Of a DNA stretch of 64,000 bases, positions 31,932 to 40,958 are shown piece after piece. Both the position numbers and the translations under genes were made by a program. Below the pieces are notes generated by a model that was given only the letters and a program-made list of their open reading frames with translations, searched no databases and was not told where the DNA came from. The stretch covers positions 1-64,000 of the forward strand of contig NZ_JAFBIO010000008.1 of the NCBI RefSeq assembly GCF_021531255.1, given 5' to 3'. The stretch is from Allofournierella massiliensis (GTDB taxonomy: Bacteria; Bacillota; Clostridia; Oscillospirales; Ruminococcaceae). The first letter of the stretch is position 1; each line of letters begins with the position of its first letter.

Positions 31932-32462
31932 TTACCTCACCAGCACCAGGCCCAGGGCTGCCGAAAGCAGGATCAGCTTGGGCACGCTGAGTTTAAAGCG
32001 GGCCAGCAGAACCAGGCCCACCACACCGATGAGAACCGCCGGCCACACCAAGCTTCCCGCCTCGGTATAGTTGGAAAGAGCCTGGCTCAGGATGACCGAA
32101 GCGATCATGCCCATGCACATAGGGCGGATGCCGGTAAGCAGATTGGCCAGCAAGCGGCTGTTTTTGAATTTTTCAAAGGCCATAGCTGCCGCCAGGCAGA
32201 CCGTGAGGGTGGGGCTCAGCACCCCGAACACGGTGACCAGACTACCGGGCAGCCCGGCCACCTGCATGCCCGCAAAGGTTGCGCAGTTCAGGCCCAGGGG
32301 GCCAGGGGTCATCTCGGCAATGGCCACAATATCGGCCACCTCTTCCAGCGTCATCCAGCCGTGGCTCACCATCTCATGGTTGATGAGGGGGATCATGGAA
32401 AGGCCGCCAAAACTGGTAAATCCGATCTTCACAAAGCTCCAGAACAGTTCCAGATATACCAC
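31932..32462 (-). CDS. Chromate transporter family protein, short-chain, second subunit
   Basis: 176 residues starting at GTG 32462, which has AGGAGGG 7 nt upstream and lies 4 bp after the previous stop. It is a single CHR domain: FWSFVKIGFTSFGGLSMIPLI, then EMTPGPLGLNCATFAGMQVAG, with about five or six helices. Short-chain CHR proteins act as pairs that together equal one long ChrA. Chromate is the reference substrate, but in gut anaerobes the natural anion is unknown. It pairs with the gene immediately upstream. Confidence 0.9.
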   Translation of the reverse strand: MVYLELFWSFVKIGFTSFGGLSMIPLINHEMVSHGWMTLEEVADIVAIAEMTPGPLGLNCATFAGMQVAGLPGSLVTVFGVLSPTLTVCLAAAMAFEKFKNSRLLANLLTGIRPMCMGMIASVILSQALSNYTEAGSLVWPAVLIGVVGLVLLARFKLSVPKLILLSAALGLVLVR

Positions 32463-32466
32463 CGTC

Positions 32467-33042
32467 TCAGCCCTCCTTCCCGGCTTTAGCTGCGTCCACA
32501 GCCCGCATGATGGCGAGGCCGCACAGGCCGCCCAGCACCACCACCAGGGCATTGCTCAGACCGGTGAAGGTGCACAGCACAAAGCCCAGCAGGGTAACCC
32601 CATAGCACAATTTATAGGGAAAGGCGGTTTTCACCATGCTCTTCATGGATACCAGCATGATGGGCACCACCGCTGCCCGCACCCCCACCAGGGCCCGGGC
32701 CACATAGACATTGTCCCGGAACTGGCCATAGCAGAAGGTAAGGATGCTGAGGATGATCACCGGCGCGGTGATGATGCCCAGCACGCTGAGGATCGCCCCC
32801 GGCACCCCTGCCTGGGAATACCCGAACAGCAGGGTCACGTTGCTGATCATGGTGCCGGGTACGCTGCGCCCCACACTGATCTTATCCAGCAGTTCCTCAT
32901 CGGTGGTCCATCCCCGCTTTGCCACAAAGTCCTTCTGCATCTGGGCGATGATGCTCCACCCTCCGCCGAAGGTGTAACAGCCCACCTTGGCAAAATACAG
33001 ATAAAGCCACAGCGCTTTTTTCCATCGTTCCTTCTGGGTCAT
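32467..33042 (-). CDS. Chromate transporter family protein, short-chain, first subunit
   Basis: 191 residues from ATG 33042. CHR domain with KVGCYTFGGGWSIIAQMQKDFV and SVGRSVPGTMISNVTLLFGYSQAG, matching the FGG and PGP-type motifs of the superfamily; here the second motif reads VPGTM where PGP is usual. Start 171 bp from a divergent LysR regulator, with a TATAG/CTATA dyad between them, so LysR probably controls the pair. Confidence 0.9.
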   Translation of the reverse strand: MTQKERWKKALWLYLYFAKVGCYTFGGGWSIIAQMQKDFVAKRGWTTDEELLDKISVGRSVPGTMISNVTLLFGYSQAGVPGAILSVLGIITAPVIILSILTFCYGQFRDNVYVARALVGVRAAVVPIMLVSMKSMVKTAFPYKLCYGVTLLGFVLCTFTGLSNALVVVLGGLCGLAIMRAVDAAKAGKEG

Positions 33043-33148
33043 AGCCTTCTCCCCTTTTTCGGCCTGCCACCGAAACAAATATTTCTTTCCGGGTTACGAT
33101 TATATCCCTCCCCAAGCAGAATGTAAAATATATATTTTTCATTTCAAG

Positions 33149-33190
33149 TATAGTTTTAAGCTATAATTTTACTTTCCCCTCTGGTATACT
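33149..33190. promoter_or_regulatory. LysR-type operator dyad and LysR-gene promoter
   Basis: TATAG-N7-CTATA at 33149-33165 is a T-N11-A-type LysR box. An extended -10 TGGTATACT is at 33182-33190 for the plus-strand LysR gene. The minus-strand chr gene has TTGAAA then TACATT just across the dyad. Confidence 0.6.
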
Positions 33191-33213
33191 GGCATACAAA
33201 GGGGGTTTTCACC

Positions 33214-34125
33214 ATGGATTTTCGGGAACTGAGCTATATCTGCGCCATCGCCCATGCCGGCAGCATCAGCGGGGCTGCCGAAGAACTGCATATTGCGCAG
33301 CCCTCTCTAAGCCGCTTTCTACAGCAGACCGAGGCCCTGTATGGTCTCGCGCTTTTCCACCGGGTGAACGGTCGGTACCTGCCCACCGACGCGGGCCGCC
33401 TTTACCTGGAAGAAGCCCGGGAGATTCTGGAGCGAAAAGAGATTTTGAATGCCCGGCTGGCCCGGCTGAAGGACCCGGACTCAGGCAGCCTCCGGATCGG
33501 CTTTTCCCCCACCCGGGCAGCCACCCTTCTGCCCCGGATCCTTCCCGCTTTCCGGAAGATGTATCCCCATGTGGACCTGCGCCTGCGGGAAGCCATTGCG
33601 GATGAACTGGAGGAAGAGCTGAACAAAGGGGAGCTGGACCTTTTCTTCTGCGACCTGGAACGTCGCCGCTCCCCTTTCTCTTACCAGATTCTTCGCCGGG
33701 AGGAGATCCTTTTGATACTGGCTGCCGGGCACCCGGCCGTTTCCCAGGCTCTCCCCATGCCGGACGGCGGTTTTTCCCGTCTTCCCCTGGAACTTCTTTC
33801 CGGGGAAACGTTCCTTCTTCTCACCGAACTGCATCGCCTGGGCCGGCACAGCCGCTCGGCCCTGCGCCGGCATCTGCCCGCCGATATAAAAACCCTCACT
33901 CTGGGCAACCTGCGGGCCGCCGCGGAACTGGTCTGCCAGGGCTACGGCGCTTCCTTCCTGTATGATTCCCTGATTCCTGCCCTGGGCTTTGAAAACCGGC
34001 TGGCCGCCTTTTGTTTTGAGCCCCAACGTCTCACCACCAGTTATGCGGCGGTCAGTCTGAAAAGCGCCCCACCGCCCCCCTGCGCCGCCGCTTTTGTGAA
34101 TCTGGTACGCCAGGCCCTTGGCTGA
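33214..34125 (+). CDS. LysR-family transcriptional regulator
   Basis: 303 residues. N-terminal winged helix (SYICAIAHAGSISGAAEELHIAQPSLSRFLQQTEALYGLALFHRVN) and a periplasmic-binding-protein-like effector domain of normal length. Divergent from the chromate-transporter pair across a region with a LysR-type dyad, so it most likely regulates that pair and itself. The effector is unknown. It ends in a strong terminator. Confidence 0.92.
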   Translation: MDFRELSYICAIAHAGSISGAAEELHIAQPSLSRFLQQTEALYGLALFHRVNGRYLPTDAGRLYLEEAREILERKEILNARLARLKDPDSGSLRIGFSPTRAATLLPRILPAFRKMYPHVDLRLREAIADELEEELNKGELDLFFCDLERRRSPFSYQILRREEILLILAAGHPAVSQALPMPDGGFSRLPLELLSGETFLLLTELHRLGRHSRSALRRHLPADIKTLTLGNLRAAAELVCQGYGASFLYDSLIPALGFENRLAAFCFEPQRLTTSYAAVSLKSAPPPPCAAAFVNLVRQALG

Positions 34126-34126
34126 C

Positions 34127-34171
34127 AAAACGCTCCCCCGCCCGGATTTCTCCGAACGGGGGAGCGTTTTT
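34127..34171 (+). terminator. Terminator after the LysR gene
   Basis: 14-bp stem (AAAACGCTCCCCCG and complement) with a 17-nt loop and a T-run. Confidence 0.88.
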
Positions 34172-34335
34172 CTGATTGCTTTTCAGGCTTTTGGCGGTCA
34201 AGGCCCGGGCCAATTTGCTCAACCGGAATACCGGGGCGCCCTGTGGCCCTTATGGCGGGCCAAAATCGGAACCCTGCACCGGCCCGATTCAGCCCATCAC
34301 CGGCAAGCCCTTTTGCGTTTATTCTTTTTGTATAC

Positions 34336-34830
34336 TTATTTGATTTTATCCTTACTGTATCCAACCAGCCCGCCGGCAGCGATCAGTTTCTGCAGGAAAG
34401 GCGGGAAGGGGTCGGCCTGCCACTGCTGCCCGGTGGTGTGGTCGGTGATGAGGCCGGTGTCGAAATCCACACTCACCTCGTCGCCCTGGTTGATGGAGCG
34501 GGCTGCCTCGTCACATTCCACAATGGGCAGGCCGATATTGATGGCGCTGCGGAAGAAGATCCGGGCAAAGGTGGAAGCGATAACACAGCTGATGCCCAGC
34601 GCCTTGATGGAGATGGGGGCGTGCTCCCGGGAAGAGCCGCACCCGAAATTCTTGCCCGCCACCATAATGTCGCCGGGCTTTGCTTTGTGGACAAATTCCG
34701 GGTCTTCCGATTCCATGCAGTGCTGGGCCAGCTGCTGGGGATCCTGCAGGTTGAGATATTTGCCCGGCAGGATCACATCCGTATTCACATCGTCGCCGAA
34801 TTTAAAGGCGGTTCCTTTTGCTGCTTGCAT
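34336..34830 (-). CDS. leuD: 3-isopropylmalate dehydratase small subunit
   Basis: 164 residues. The swivel-domain protein shows [15 protein letters not shown] at the N-terminus and [15 protein letters not shown], the substrate-specificity loop of the LeuD/HacB group. With LeuC it interconverts 2- and 3-isopropylmalate in leucine synthesis. Its ATG shares one base with the LeuC stop (TGATG). The short, archaeal-type length fits the separate-subunit family. leuA and leuB are not in the window. Homoaconitase or other isomerase use is less likely. Confidence 0.93.
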   Translation of the reverse strand: MQAAKGTAFKFGDDVNTDVILPGKYLNLQDPQQLAQHCMESEDPEFVHKAKPGDIMVAGKNFGCGSSREHAPISIKALGISCVIASTFARIFFRSAINIGLPIVECDEAARSINQGDEVSVDFDTGLITDHTTGQQWQADPFPPFLQKLIAAGGLVGYSKDKIK

Positions 34831-36104
34831 CAGTCGTTCCCTCCCATGATCTCATCCGGGTCCACGATCCGGCCGGCCACGGCCGAGGCAGCCGCCACGG
34901 CGGGGCTGGTCAGGTAGACCTCGCTCTTCACATGGCCCATACGGCCCACAAAATTCCGGTTGGTGGTGGAAAGGCATCTCTCCCCTTCGGCCAGGATGCC
35001 CATATGTCCGCCCAGGCAGGCGCCGCAGGTGGGGGTGGAAACGGCGCAGCCCGCCTCGATAAAGGTGCGCAGATACCCTTTTTCCTCACACTGGAGGTAG
35101 ATCTCCTGGGTGGCCGGGATGACGATGGTACGGGTGAAGGGCGCCACCTTCCGGCCCTTCAGGATGGAGGCCGCCATGGCCATATCCTCCAGCCGGCCGT
35201 TGGTGCAGCTGCCGATGTACACCTGATCCAGCGGCACCTGGCCCACCTGGTCGATGGTGCGCACATTGCTGGGCAGATGGGGGAAGGCCACCATGGGGCG
35301 GATGGCCGACAAATCGATCTGGATCACCTGCTCATACTCGGCGTCCTCATCCGGCTGATAGACCGTATAGGGCTTGGCACAGTGCTCAGCCAGATAGGCC
35401 CGGGTGCGCTCGTCCACCGGGAAGATGCCGTTCTTGGCGCCCGCCTCAATGGCCATGTTGCAGATGGTGAAGCGGTCATCCATGGAAAGCTCAGCCACGC
35501 CGGGGCCGGCGAATTCCATGCTCTTGTACAGGGCGCCGTCCACCCCGATCTTGCCGATGATGGTGAGCATCACATCCTTGCCGCAGACCCATTTGCCCGG
35601 CTTGCCGGTGAGCTCAAACCGGATGGCCTCGGGCACCTTGAACCAGTTTTCGCCGGTGGCCATGCCCACGGCCAGATCGGTGGAACCTACGCCGGTGCTG
35701 AAAGCCCCCAGCGCGCCATAGGTGCAGGTATGGCTGTCGCCGCCGATGATGGCTTCACCGGGGGCCACAATGCCCTGTTCGGGCAGCAGGGCATGTTCCA
35801 CACCCATACGGCCCACATCATAAAAATGGGTCAGGCCCTGGGCCCGGGCAAAGTCCCGGCAGGTCTTGCTCTGCATGGCGCTGGTAATGTCCTTGTTGGG
35901 GGTGAAATGGTCCAGCACCACCACCACTTTTTCCTTATCAAAAACGCGGGTCGCGCCCATTTTGGCCAGCACCGGCTGGGCCAGGGCCACCGTGATATCG
36001 TTGCCCATCACCACATCCAGCTTTGCCTCGATCAGCTGCCCCGCTTTTACCCGGTCCAGCCCGGCATGGGCTGCCAGGATCTTCTGGGTCATGGTCATCC
36101 CCAA
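34830..36104 (-). CDS. leuC: 3-isopropylmalate dehydratase large subunit
   Basis: 424 residues. [4Fe-4S] aconitase-fold enzyme with cluster cysteines in [10 protein letters not shown] and [10 protein letters not shown], plus the active-site run DHFTPNKD and [15 protein letters not shown] set the start at TTG 36104 because AAGGAGG ends 8 nt before it. The in-frame ATG at 36098 is 14 nt from that site. It forms the leuCD pair. A minus-strand promoter (TTTACC, 17 bp, TATGAT) lies at 36217-36189. No T-box leader is present. Confidence 0.95.
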   Translation of the reverse strand: MGMTMTQKILAAHAGLDRVKAGQLIEAKLDVVMGNDITVALAQPVLAKMGATRVFDKEKVVVVLDHFTPNKDITSAMQSKTCRDFARAQGLTHFYDVGRMGVEHALLPEQGIVAPGEAIIGGDSHTCTYGALGAFSTGVGSTDLAVGMATGENWFKVPEAIRFELTGKPGKWVCGKDVMLTIIGKIGVDGALYKSMEFAGPGVAELSMDDRFTICNMAIEAGAKNGIFPVDERTRAYLAEHCAKPYTVYQPDEDAEYEQVIQIDLSAIRPMVAFPHLPSNVRTIDQVGQVPLDQVYIGSCTNGRLEDMAMAASILKGRKVAPFTRTIVIPATQEIYLQCEEKGYLRTFIEAGCAVSTPTCGACLGGHMGILAEGERCLSTTNRNFVGRMGHVKSEVYLTSPAVAAASAVAGRIVDPDEIMGGND

Positions 36105-36188
36105 GGTTCATTCCTCCTTATACCCTCTTGAGTTTATGGTTTCCCGCCCCCGGGGCCTGGCCGCCGGGAGTGATATATATACAAAAAT

Positions 36189-36217
36189 ATCATAGCATAA
36201 ACCTTCTTTCCGGTAAA
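36189..36217 (-). promoter_or_regulatory. leuCD promoter
   Basis: On the minus strand: TTTACC (36217-36212), 17-bp spacer, TATGAT (36194-36189). The leader to leuC is about 75 nt. Confidence 0.7.
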
Positions 36218-36359
36218 GAAAAAAGCCGGCCTTCCCCGCCCGGCTCGCTCAGCCTGGAACATGCCGGCTTTTCCGGTGCCGGAACTAAGCGCTTTCCACA
36301 TTTTCGCCGATTCTCACTGGGAAAAAGCCGCTCAAAGGGGAGAAAAGTTGGCTCTGTAT

Positions 36360-36388
36360 TTGCACATTCAAAAAAATCATAGTATAAT
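36360..36388 (+). promoter_or_regulatory. Sigma-A promoter for the cytidylate-kinase-like/MATE pair
   Basis: TTGCAC at 36360-36365, 17-bp spacer, TATAAT at 36383-36388. The gene-free 36105-36503 stretch otherwise holds the leuCD promoter and the leader hairpin below. Confidence 0.85.
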
Positions 36389-36422
36389 TAGCTATAACAA
36401 ACGGGGCCCCTGGCCTCAGTGT

Positions 36423-36453
36423 ATGGGGCCGGCCCTTTTGGGGCCGGCCCCAT
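36423..36453 (+). promoter_or_regulatory. Large leader hairpin before the kinase-like gene
   Basis: 13-bp perfect G/C stem (ATGGGGCCGGCCC) with a TTTT-type loop in the 5' leader, not followed by a T-run. GGGGCCCC upstream could pair alternatively. It is a candidate regulatory leader; I see no match to a known riboswitch. Confidence 0.5.
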
Positions 36454-36503
36454 CAATGCCCTTGGCCGGGATTTTGCCCTTTGGGAAATGGAGGAAATGA
36501 TTT

Positions 36504-37109
36504 ATGGCATACGGCGTCATTACTCTGGGCCGCGAGATCTGCAGTGGCGGCTGCGATATCGCCAAGGAAGCCGCCCGTGAACTGGGCCTGCCCTATTATG
36601 ACAAAGAGCTCATCACCATTGCCGCCAAAAAGAGCGGTCTTTCCGAAGAGGCCATTGCCGCCAGCGAGAAGCGCCGCACCGGCAGCCTGATGTACAGCCT
36701 GTACACCATGGGCAACCAGCTTCCTCTGGCCGACCAGGTGTTCATCCTGCAAAGCCGCATCATTAAGGAAATTGCGGAAAAAGGGCCCTGCGTCATTGTG
36801 GGCCGCTGCGCCGACTATGTGCTGCGGGATATTCCGGGCGTATTGAAGGTGTTCGTCTACGCGCCCATGAGCTACCGCATCGCCTGGGGCCGCCAGCACG
36901 AAAACCTGCCTGCCGACGACACAGCCGCCGAGGCAGCTATCCGCAAGGCCGACCGGCGCAAGGCCGACTACTACAACTATTACACCCAGAACCGCTGGGG
37001 CGAGGCTGCCAGCTATGATCTGTGCCTGAACGCGGCCATGGGCACCGAGACCTGCGCCCACATTCTGCTCACAGCATACAAAGCGATCCAGGAGGGACTG
37101 CCCAAGTGA
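36504..37109 (+). CDS. Cytidylate kinase-like family protein
   Basis: 201 residues. Matches the cytidylate-kinase-like family by LGREICSGGCDIAKEAARELGLPYYDKELI, where GREyGSGGreIa is usual, and by PCVIVGRCADYVLRDIPGVLKVFVYAP. Like its family, it lacks a canonical P-loop lysine in this segment, so kinase activity on CMP is unproven. It is coupled to the downstream MATE gene by a GTGA overlap, so the two are translated together. Its TGA overlaps the next GTG. Confidence 0.8.
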   Translation: MAYGVITLGREICSGGCDIAKEAARELGLPYYDKELITIAAKKSGLSEEAIAASEKRRTGSLMYSLYTMGNQLPLADQVFILQSRIIKEIAEKGPCVIVGRCADYVLRDIPGVLKVFVYAPMSYRIAWGRQHENLPADDTAAEAAIRKADRRKADYYNYYTQNRWGEAASYDLCLNAAMGTETCAHILLTAYKAIQEGLPK

Positions 37110-38515
37110 GTGAATCTTCCGCGGCGATGCCGCAAAACAACAAGATGGGTTATATGCCCATCAATCGACTTCTGATCTCCATGGCGGTGCCCATGATGAT
37201 CTCCATGCTGGTACAGGCCCTGTACAACGTGGTGGACAGCATCTTTGTGGCCCAGCTCAGCGAGGACGCCCTCACCGCCGTGACCCTGGCCTTCCCCATG
37301 CAGAACCTGATGATCAGCGTGGGCGTGGGCACCGGCGTGGGCGTGAACGCCCTGCTGAGCAAATCCCTGGGTGAAAAGGACTATGCCCAGGCCGACCGGG
37401 CTGCCGTGAACGGGTTGTTTTTGAACCTGTGCAGCATGCTGGTTATCATGCTCTTCGGCTTTACCGGCGTCAAACTGTTTTTTGCCAGCCAGACCAGCGA
37501 TGCCCTGATCGCCGGCTACGGGGAACAGTACCTTTCCATCTGCTGCATCTTCTCGGTGGGCCTGTACCTGCAGACCATGGCGGAAAAGCTGCTGGTGGCC
37601 ACCGGCAAGACCTTCTACAGCATGCTCACCCAGCTGGCGGGTGCGCTGACCAATATCATTCTGGATCCCATCATGATCTTTGGCCTGCTGGGCTGCCCCA
37701 AGATGGGGGTGGCCGGTGCCGCCATCGCCACCGTCATCGGCCAGTGCGTGGGCGGGGCCACGGGCATGTTCCTGAACCTGCGGGTCAACCGGGAGATTCA
37801 CCTTTCCATCAAGGGCTTCCGTCCCCACAAGGCCACCATCCTGCGCATCTACAGCGTGGGTGTGCCCAGCATCATCATGCAGTCGGTGGGCAGCATCATG
37901 ACCTTCTGCATGAACAAGATCCTGATCGCCTTCTCCTCCACCGCAGTGGCGGTGTTCGGCGTCTATTTCAAACTGCAGAGCTTCATCTTCATGCCGGTGT
38001 TCGGCCTGAACAACGGCATGGTGCCCATCCTCAGCTTCAACTACGGCGCCCGCAAGCCGGACCGGATGGCCCAAACCATCCGCCTGGCCTATACCTACGC
38101 CTTTTTGATTATGCTGCTGGGCTTTGCCTTGTTCCAGCTGCTGCCGAATGTATTCCTGGATATGTTCAGCGCCAGCCAGGATATGCTGGCCATCGGTCGG
38201 CCGGCCCTGCGCATCATCAGCATCAGCTTTTTGCTGGCCGGCATCTCGGTCATCAGCTGCTCGGTGTTCCAGGCCCTGGGCCACGGCTTTCTGGCCATGG
38301 TGGTCTCGGTGGGCCGTCAGCTCTTCGTGCTGATCCCGGCAGCCTACCTGCTCAGCCTGGCGGGGGATGTGAACCTGGTATGGTGGGCCTTCCCCATTGC
38401 CGAACTGGCCGCCGTTGCCCTGTGTATCCTCTTTATGTTCCGGGTATGGCGGCGGGTCATCACCCCCATGCGCAAACAGGTGGAAGAACAGACGGCCGAG
38501 GCTTCGGAACTGTAA
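37106..38515 (+). CDS. MATE family efflux transporter
   Basis: 469 residues starting at GTG 37106, with AGGAGGG about 10 nt upstream; the GTG overlaps the stop of the kinase-like gene. Twelve membrane helices in two repeats: INRLLISMAVPMMISMLVQALYNVVDSIFVAQ at the start, and the repeat-2 counterpart VPSIIMQSVGSIMTFCMNKILIAF. The DinF/NorM-like family exports cationic drugs or metabolites using sodium or proton gradients. The substrate is unknown. A later in-frame ATG (37145) is possible but has no ribosome site. Confidence 0.92.
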   Translation: MSESSAAMPQNNKMGYMPINRLLISMAVPMMISMLVQALYNVVDSIFVAQLSEDALTAVTLAFPMQNLMISVGVGTGVGVNALLSKSLGEKDYAQADRAAVNGLFLNLCSMLVIMLFGFTGVKLFFASQTSDALIAGYGEQYLSICCIFSVGLYLQTMAEKLLVATGKTFYSMLTQLAGALTNIILDPIMIFGLLGCPKMGVAGAAIATVIGQCVGGATGMFLNLRVNREIHLSIKGFRPHKATILRIYSVGVPSIIMQSVGSIMTFCMNKILIAFSSTAVAVFGVYFKLQSFIFMPVFGLNNGMVPILSFNYGARKPDRMAQTIRLAYTYAFLIMLLGFALFQLLPNVFLDMFSASQDMLAIGRPALRIISISFLLAGISVISCSVFQALGHGFLAMVVSVGRQLFVLIPAAYLLSLAGDVNLVWWAFPIAELAAVALCILFMFRVWRRVITPMRKQVEEQTAEASEL

Positions 38516-38536
38516 AACCTTACCCATATATTTTTT

Positions 38537-38566
38537 AAGCCCGGAGAATTTCTCCGGGCTTTTTTA
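38537..38566 (+). terminator. Terminator after the MATE gene
   Basis: 12-bp stem (AAGCCCGGAGAA and complement) with a tight loop and TTTTTT. Confidence 0.93.
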
Positions 38567-38606
38567 TTGCCCCAAAGCTCTCTCGCTTTTTTTCGCTGCC
38601 GGTTTG

Positions 38607-38615
38607 TGGTACACT
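38607..38615 (+). promoter_or_regulatory. Extended -10 promoter for the DUF308 gene
   Basis: TGGTACACT, 77 bp before the ATG, preceded by TTTG, in the same style as 23543 and 16539. Confidence 0.55.
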
Positions 38616-38691
38616 GTATTTGTTGAAGTATGTCTTTTGCATGCTTTAAAATAAATACCCTTTTAAAATCAACGGGAAATGAGGCGTTTTT

Positions 38692-39360
38692 ATGTTCAAT
38701 CCTCTCAAAAGCAGCCTGGCTGTCTCGGGTATTGTGTATCTTGTTCTCGGCTTTTTCCTGGTGGGCTGGCCGGATATCTCCCTTCGGCTTTGCTGCTATG
38801 GGCTGGGGGCCCTTCTTTTGCTGGGCGGCGCGGCCCAGATCTGGCGTTTTTTCGCCCGGAAGGATGAGGGCCGCTTTTTCCCCCGCCTGAACCTGGCCTG
38901 CGGGGCCATCTGCCTGGCGGCAGGGCTGTTCCTTTTTCTGCAGCCGGAAGCAGCCGTCAGCCTTTTCCCCATCCTGTTCGGCCTGTTTGTGGTGCTGGAC
39001 AGCATTTCCCGCTTTGAAAATGCCATGGCCCTGCGGCAGGCAGGGTATGGGCGCTGGGGCTGGTTTCTGGCCCTTAGCCTTCTAAGCGTAGGGCTGGGGC
39101 TGTTCATGATCTTCAATCCCTTTGCCACGGCGGCAGCCATGGTGGCTGCCGTGGGGGTGATCCTGCTGGTAGAAGGCTTTTTCAACCTGTTCGGGCAAAT
39201 TTTTTCCCGCCTGACCCTGGCCAAGATGGAAAAGGAGATCCGCCGTCAGGAAGAAGCCCTGGACCAGGCCATTGCCCAGGAAAAAGCCCGCCGCCACGGC
39301 GCCGAAGGGCCGGTGCAGGATGTTTCGTCCCGCCCGGTGGAGGATGAAAACCCCAACTGA
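38692..39360 (+). CDS. DUF308 (HdeD-like) membrane protein
   Basis: 222 residues with six membrane helices in three hairpin repeats of the DUF308 type (GIVYLVLGFFLVGWPDISLRLCCYGLGALLLLGGAAQIW; repeated as AGLFLF... and VGLGLFMIFNP...). The last 45 residues form a charged, coiled-coil-like cytoplasmic tail (KMEKEIRRQEEALDQAIAQEKARRH). HdeD in E. coli relates to acid stress, but function here is unknown. Its downstream neighbour is 52 bp away, with a GGGCGGT/ACCGCCC hairpin between. Confidence 0.82.
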   Translation: MFNPLKSSLAVSGIVYLVLGFFLVGWPDISLRLCCYGLGALLLLGGAAQIWRFFARKDEGRFFPRLNLACGAICLAAGLFLFLQPEAAVSLFPILFGLFVVLDSISRFENAMALRQAGYGRWGWFLALSLLSVGLGLFMIFNPFATAAAMVAAVGVILLVEGFFNLFGQIFSRLTLAKMEKEIRRQEEALDQAIAQEKARRHGAEGPVQDVSSRPVEDENPN

Positions 39361-39412
39361 ACCGCAAACCCCAAAATCGGGCGGTTCTGACCGCCCTCAC
39401 AGGAGGACGCAC

Positions 39413-40834
39413 ATGGCATACGATCTGATCATTGTGGGCGCCGGCCCGGCCGGCATCTTCACCGCCCTGGAACTGCTGCGCCGGGGCAGCAAAAAGAAGA
39501 TCCTGATTCTGGAAAAAGGGCAGCCGGTGGAAAAGCGCCGCTGCCCCAAGGCCGAAACCGGCCGCTGCATGAACTGCAAGCCCTACTGCCACATCACCAC
39601 CGGCTTTTCGGGCGCCGGCGCTTTTTCGGACGGCAAGCTGAGCCTTTCCTGCGAAGTAGGCGGCGATCTGCCGGAACTGATTGGCGAGGATCTGGCCCAG
39701 AGCCTGATCGACTACACCGACGGCATCTACCTGGAATTCGGCGCTGATGAGCATGTGGAGGGCGTGGGCCACAGCGAGGAGATCAAGGAGATCCGCAAAC
39801 GGGCCATCCAGGCCGGGCTGCGGCTGGTGGACTGCCCTATCCGCCATCTGGGCACCGAAAAAGCCCAGCAGCTGTACTACGCCATCCAGTGCTATCTGCA
39901 GGAGCAGGGCGTGGAACTCCGCTTTGGGGTGCCCTGCACCAACCTGATTCTGGACAAAGGGGTCTGCCTGGGGGTGGTGATCGAAGAAAAAGGCCGGCAG
40001 GAAGAACTGCGGGCCGAGCAGGTGGTCATCGCCACCGGCCGGCGGGGCGCCGACTGGCTGGAAAGCCTCTGCGCCGAGCACAACATTGCCCACCGCCCCG
40101 GCACGGTGGATATCGGCGTACGGGTGGAATGCCGCAACGAGGTGATGGAGAAGGTCAACCGGGTGCTGTACGAATCCAAGCTGGTGGGCTACCCCCGCCC
40201 CTGGAAGAACAAGGTGCGCACCTTCTGCCAGAACCCCGGCGGCTTTGTGAGCCAGGAAAACTATGACAACGACCTGGCGGTGGTGAACGGCCACAGCTAT
40301 AAGGACCTGAAGAGTGACAACACCAACCTGGCCATTCTGGTAAGCCACAACTTCACCGAGCCCTTCAATCAGCCCATCGCCTACGCCCAGAAGGTGGGCG
40401 AGCTGACCAACATGCTGGGTGCGGGGCATATTCTGGTACAGCGATACGGGGATATTCTGGACGGCAAGCGCACCTGGCAGAAGGAGCTCTCCCGCTCCAA
40501 CCTCAAGCCCACCCTGAAGGATGCGGTGGCCGGTGATATCACCGCCGCCATGCCTTACCGGGCCATGGTGAACATCATCGAATTCATCAAGATGCTGGAT
40601 CAGGTGGTGCCCGGCTTTGCCAGCACCGAGACCCTCCTCTACTCCCCCGAGCTGAAGTTCTACTCCAACCGGGTGAAGATGGACGAGGACCTGGATACCA
40701 ACGTGAAGGGCCTGCACTGCCTGGGGGATTCCTCCGGCTGGACCCGGGGCCTGATGATGGCCAGCGTGATGGGCGTGCTCATGGGCCGCAAGCTGGCCCA
40801 GAAGGAGGGGCTGGAACTGCCCCGCCTGCCCTGA
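39413..40834 (+). CDS. NAD(P)/FAD-dependent dehydrogenase (COG2509-type)
   Basis: 473 residues from ATG 39413 (AGGAGG 8 nt upstream; an open frame starts earlier but lacks a site). The FAD-binding motif DLIIVGAGPAGIFTALELL opens the protein, then a Cys-rich segment CPKAETGRCMNCKPYCHITTGFSGAGAFSDGKL. The C-terminal FAD motif is LHCLGDSSGWTRGLMMASVMG. This large flavoprotein family is widespread in Firmicutes and remains without an assigned substrate. The Cys cluster could hold a metal centre (inference). Confidence 0.8.
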   Translation: MAYDLIIVGAGPAGIFTALELLRRGSKKKILILEKGQPVEKRRCPKAETGRCMNCKPYCHITTGFSGAGAFSDGKLSLSCEVGGDLPELIGEDLAQSLIDYTDGIYLEFGADEHVEGVGHSEEIKEIRKRAIQAGLRLVDCPIRHLGTEKAQQLYYAIQCYLQEQGVELRFGVPCTNLILDKGVCLGVVIEEKGRQEELRAEQVVIATGRRGADWLESLCAEHNIAHRPGTVDIGVRVECRNEVMEKVNRVLYESKLVGYPRPWKNKVRTFCQNPGGFVSQENYDNDLAVVNGHSYKDLKSDNTNLAILVSHNFTEPFNQPIAYAQKVGELTNMLGAGHILVQRYGDILDGKRTWQKELSRSNLKPTLKDAVAGDITAAMPYRAMVNIIEFIKMLDQVVPGFASTETLLYSPELKFYSNRVKMDEDLDTNVKGLHCLGDSSGWTRGLMMASVMGVLMGRKLAQKEGLELPRLP

Positions 40835-40873
40835 TTTGGTTTGTCTCCTGCCCCTTTTGGGCAGATTTTCCGC

Positions 40874-40905
40874 AAAAAAGGCGGCCCCGACGGGGCCGCC
40901 TTTTT
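40874..40905. terminator. Bidirectional terminator after the FAD protein gene
   Basis: 14-bp stem (AAAAAGGCGGCCCC and complement), 3-nt loop, T-run on both strands. It also ends the convergent 40959-41390 gene. Confidence 0.93.
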
Positions 40906-40958
40906 CTTTCCCGGGCGCTTTTTTGACTGCCTGCCCGCCGGGGCAGACGAAAAGCGCC

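Noticed and set aside
36105-36189. T-box or leucine leader before leuC
   Set aside because: The leader from the promoter is only about 75 nt and has no T-box motif.
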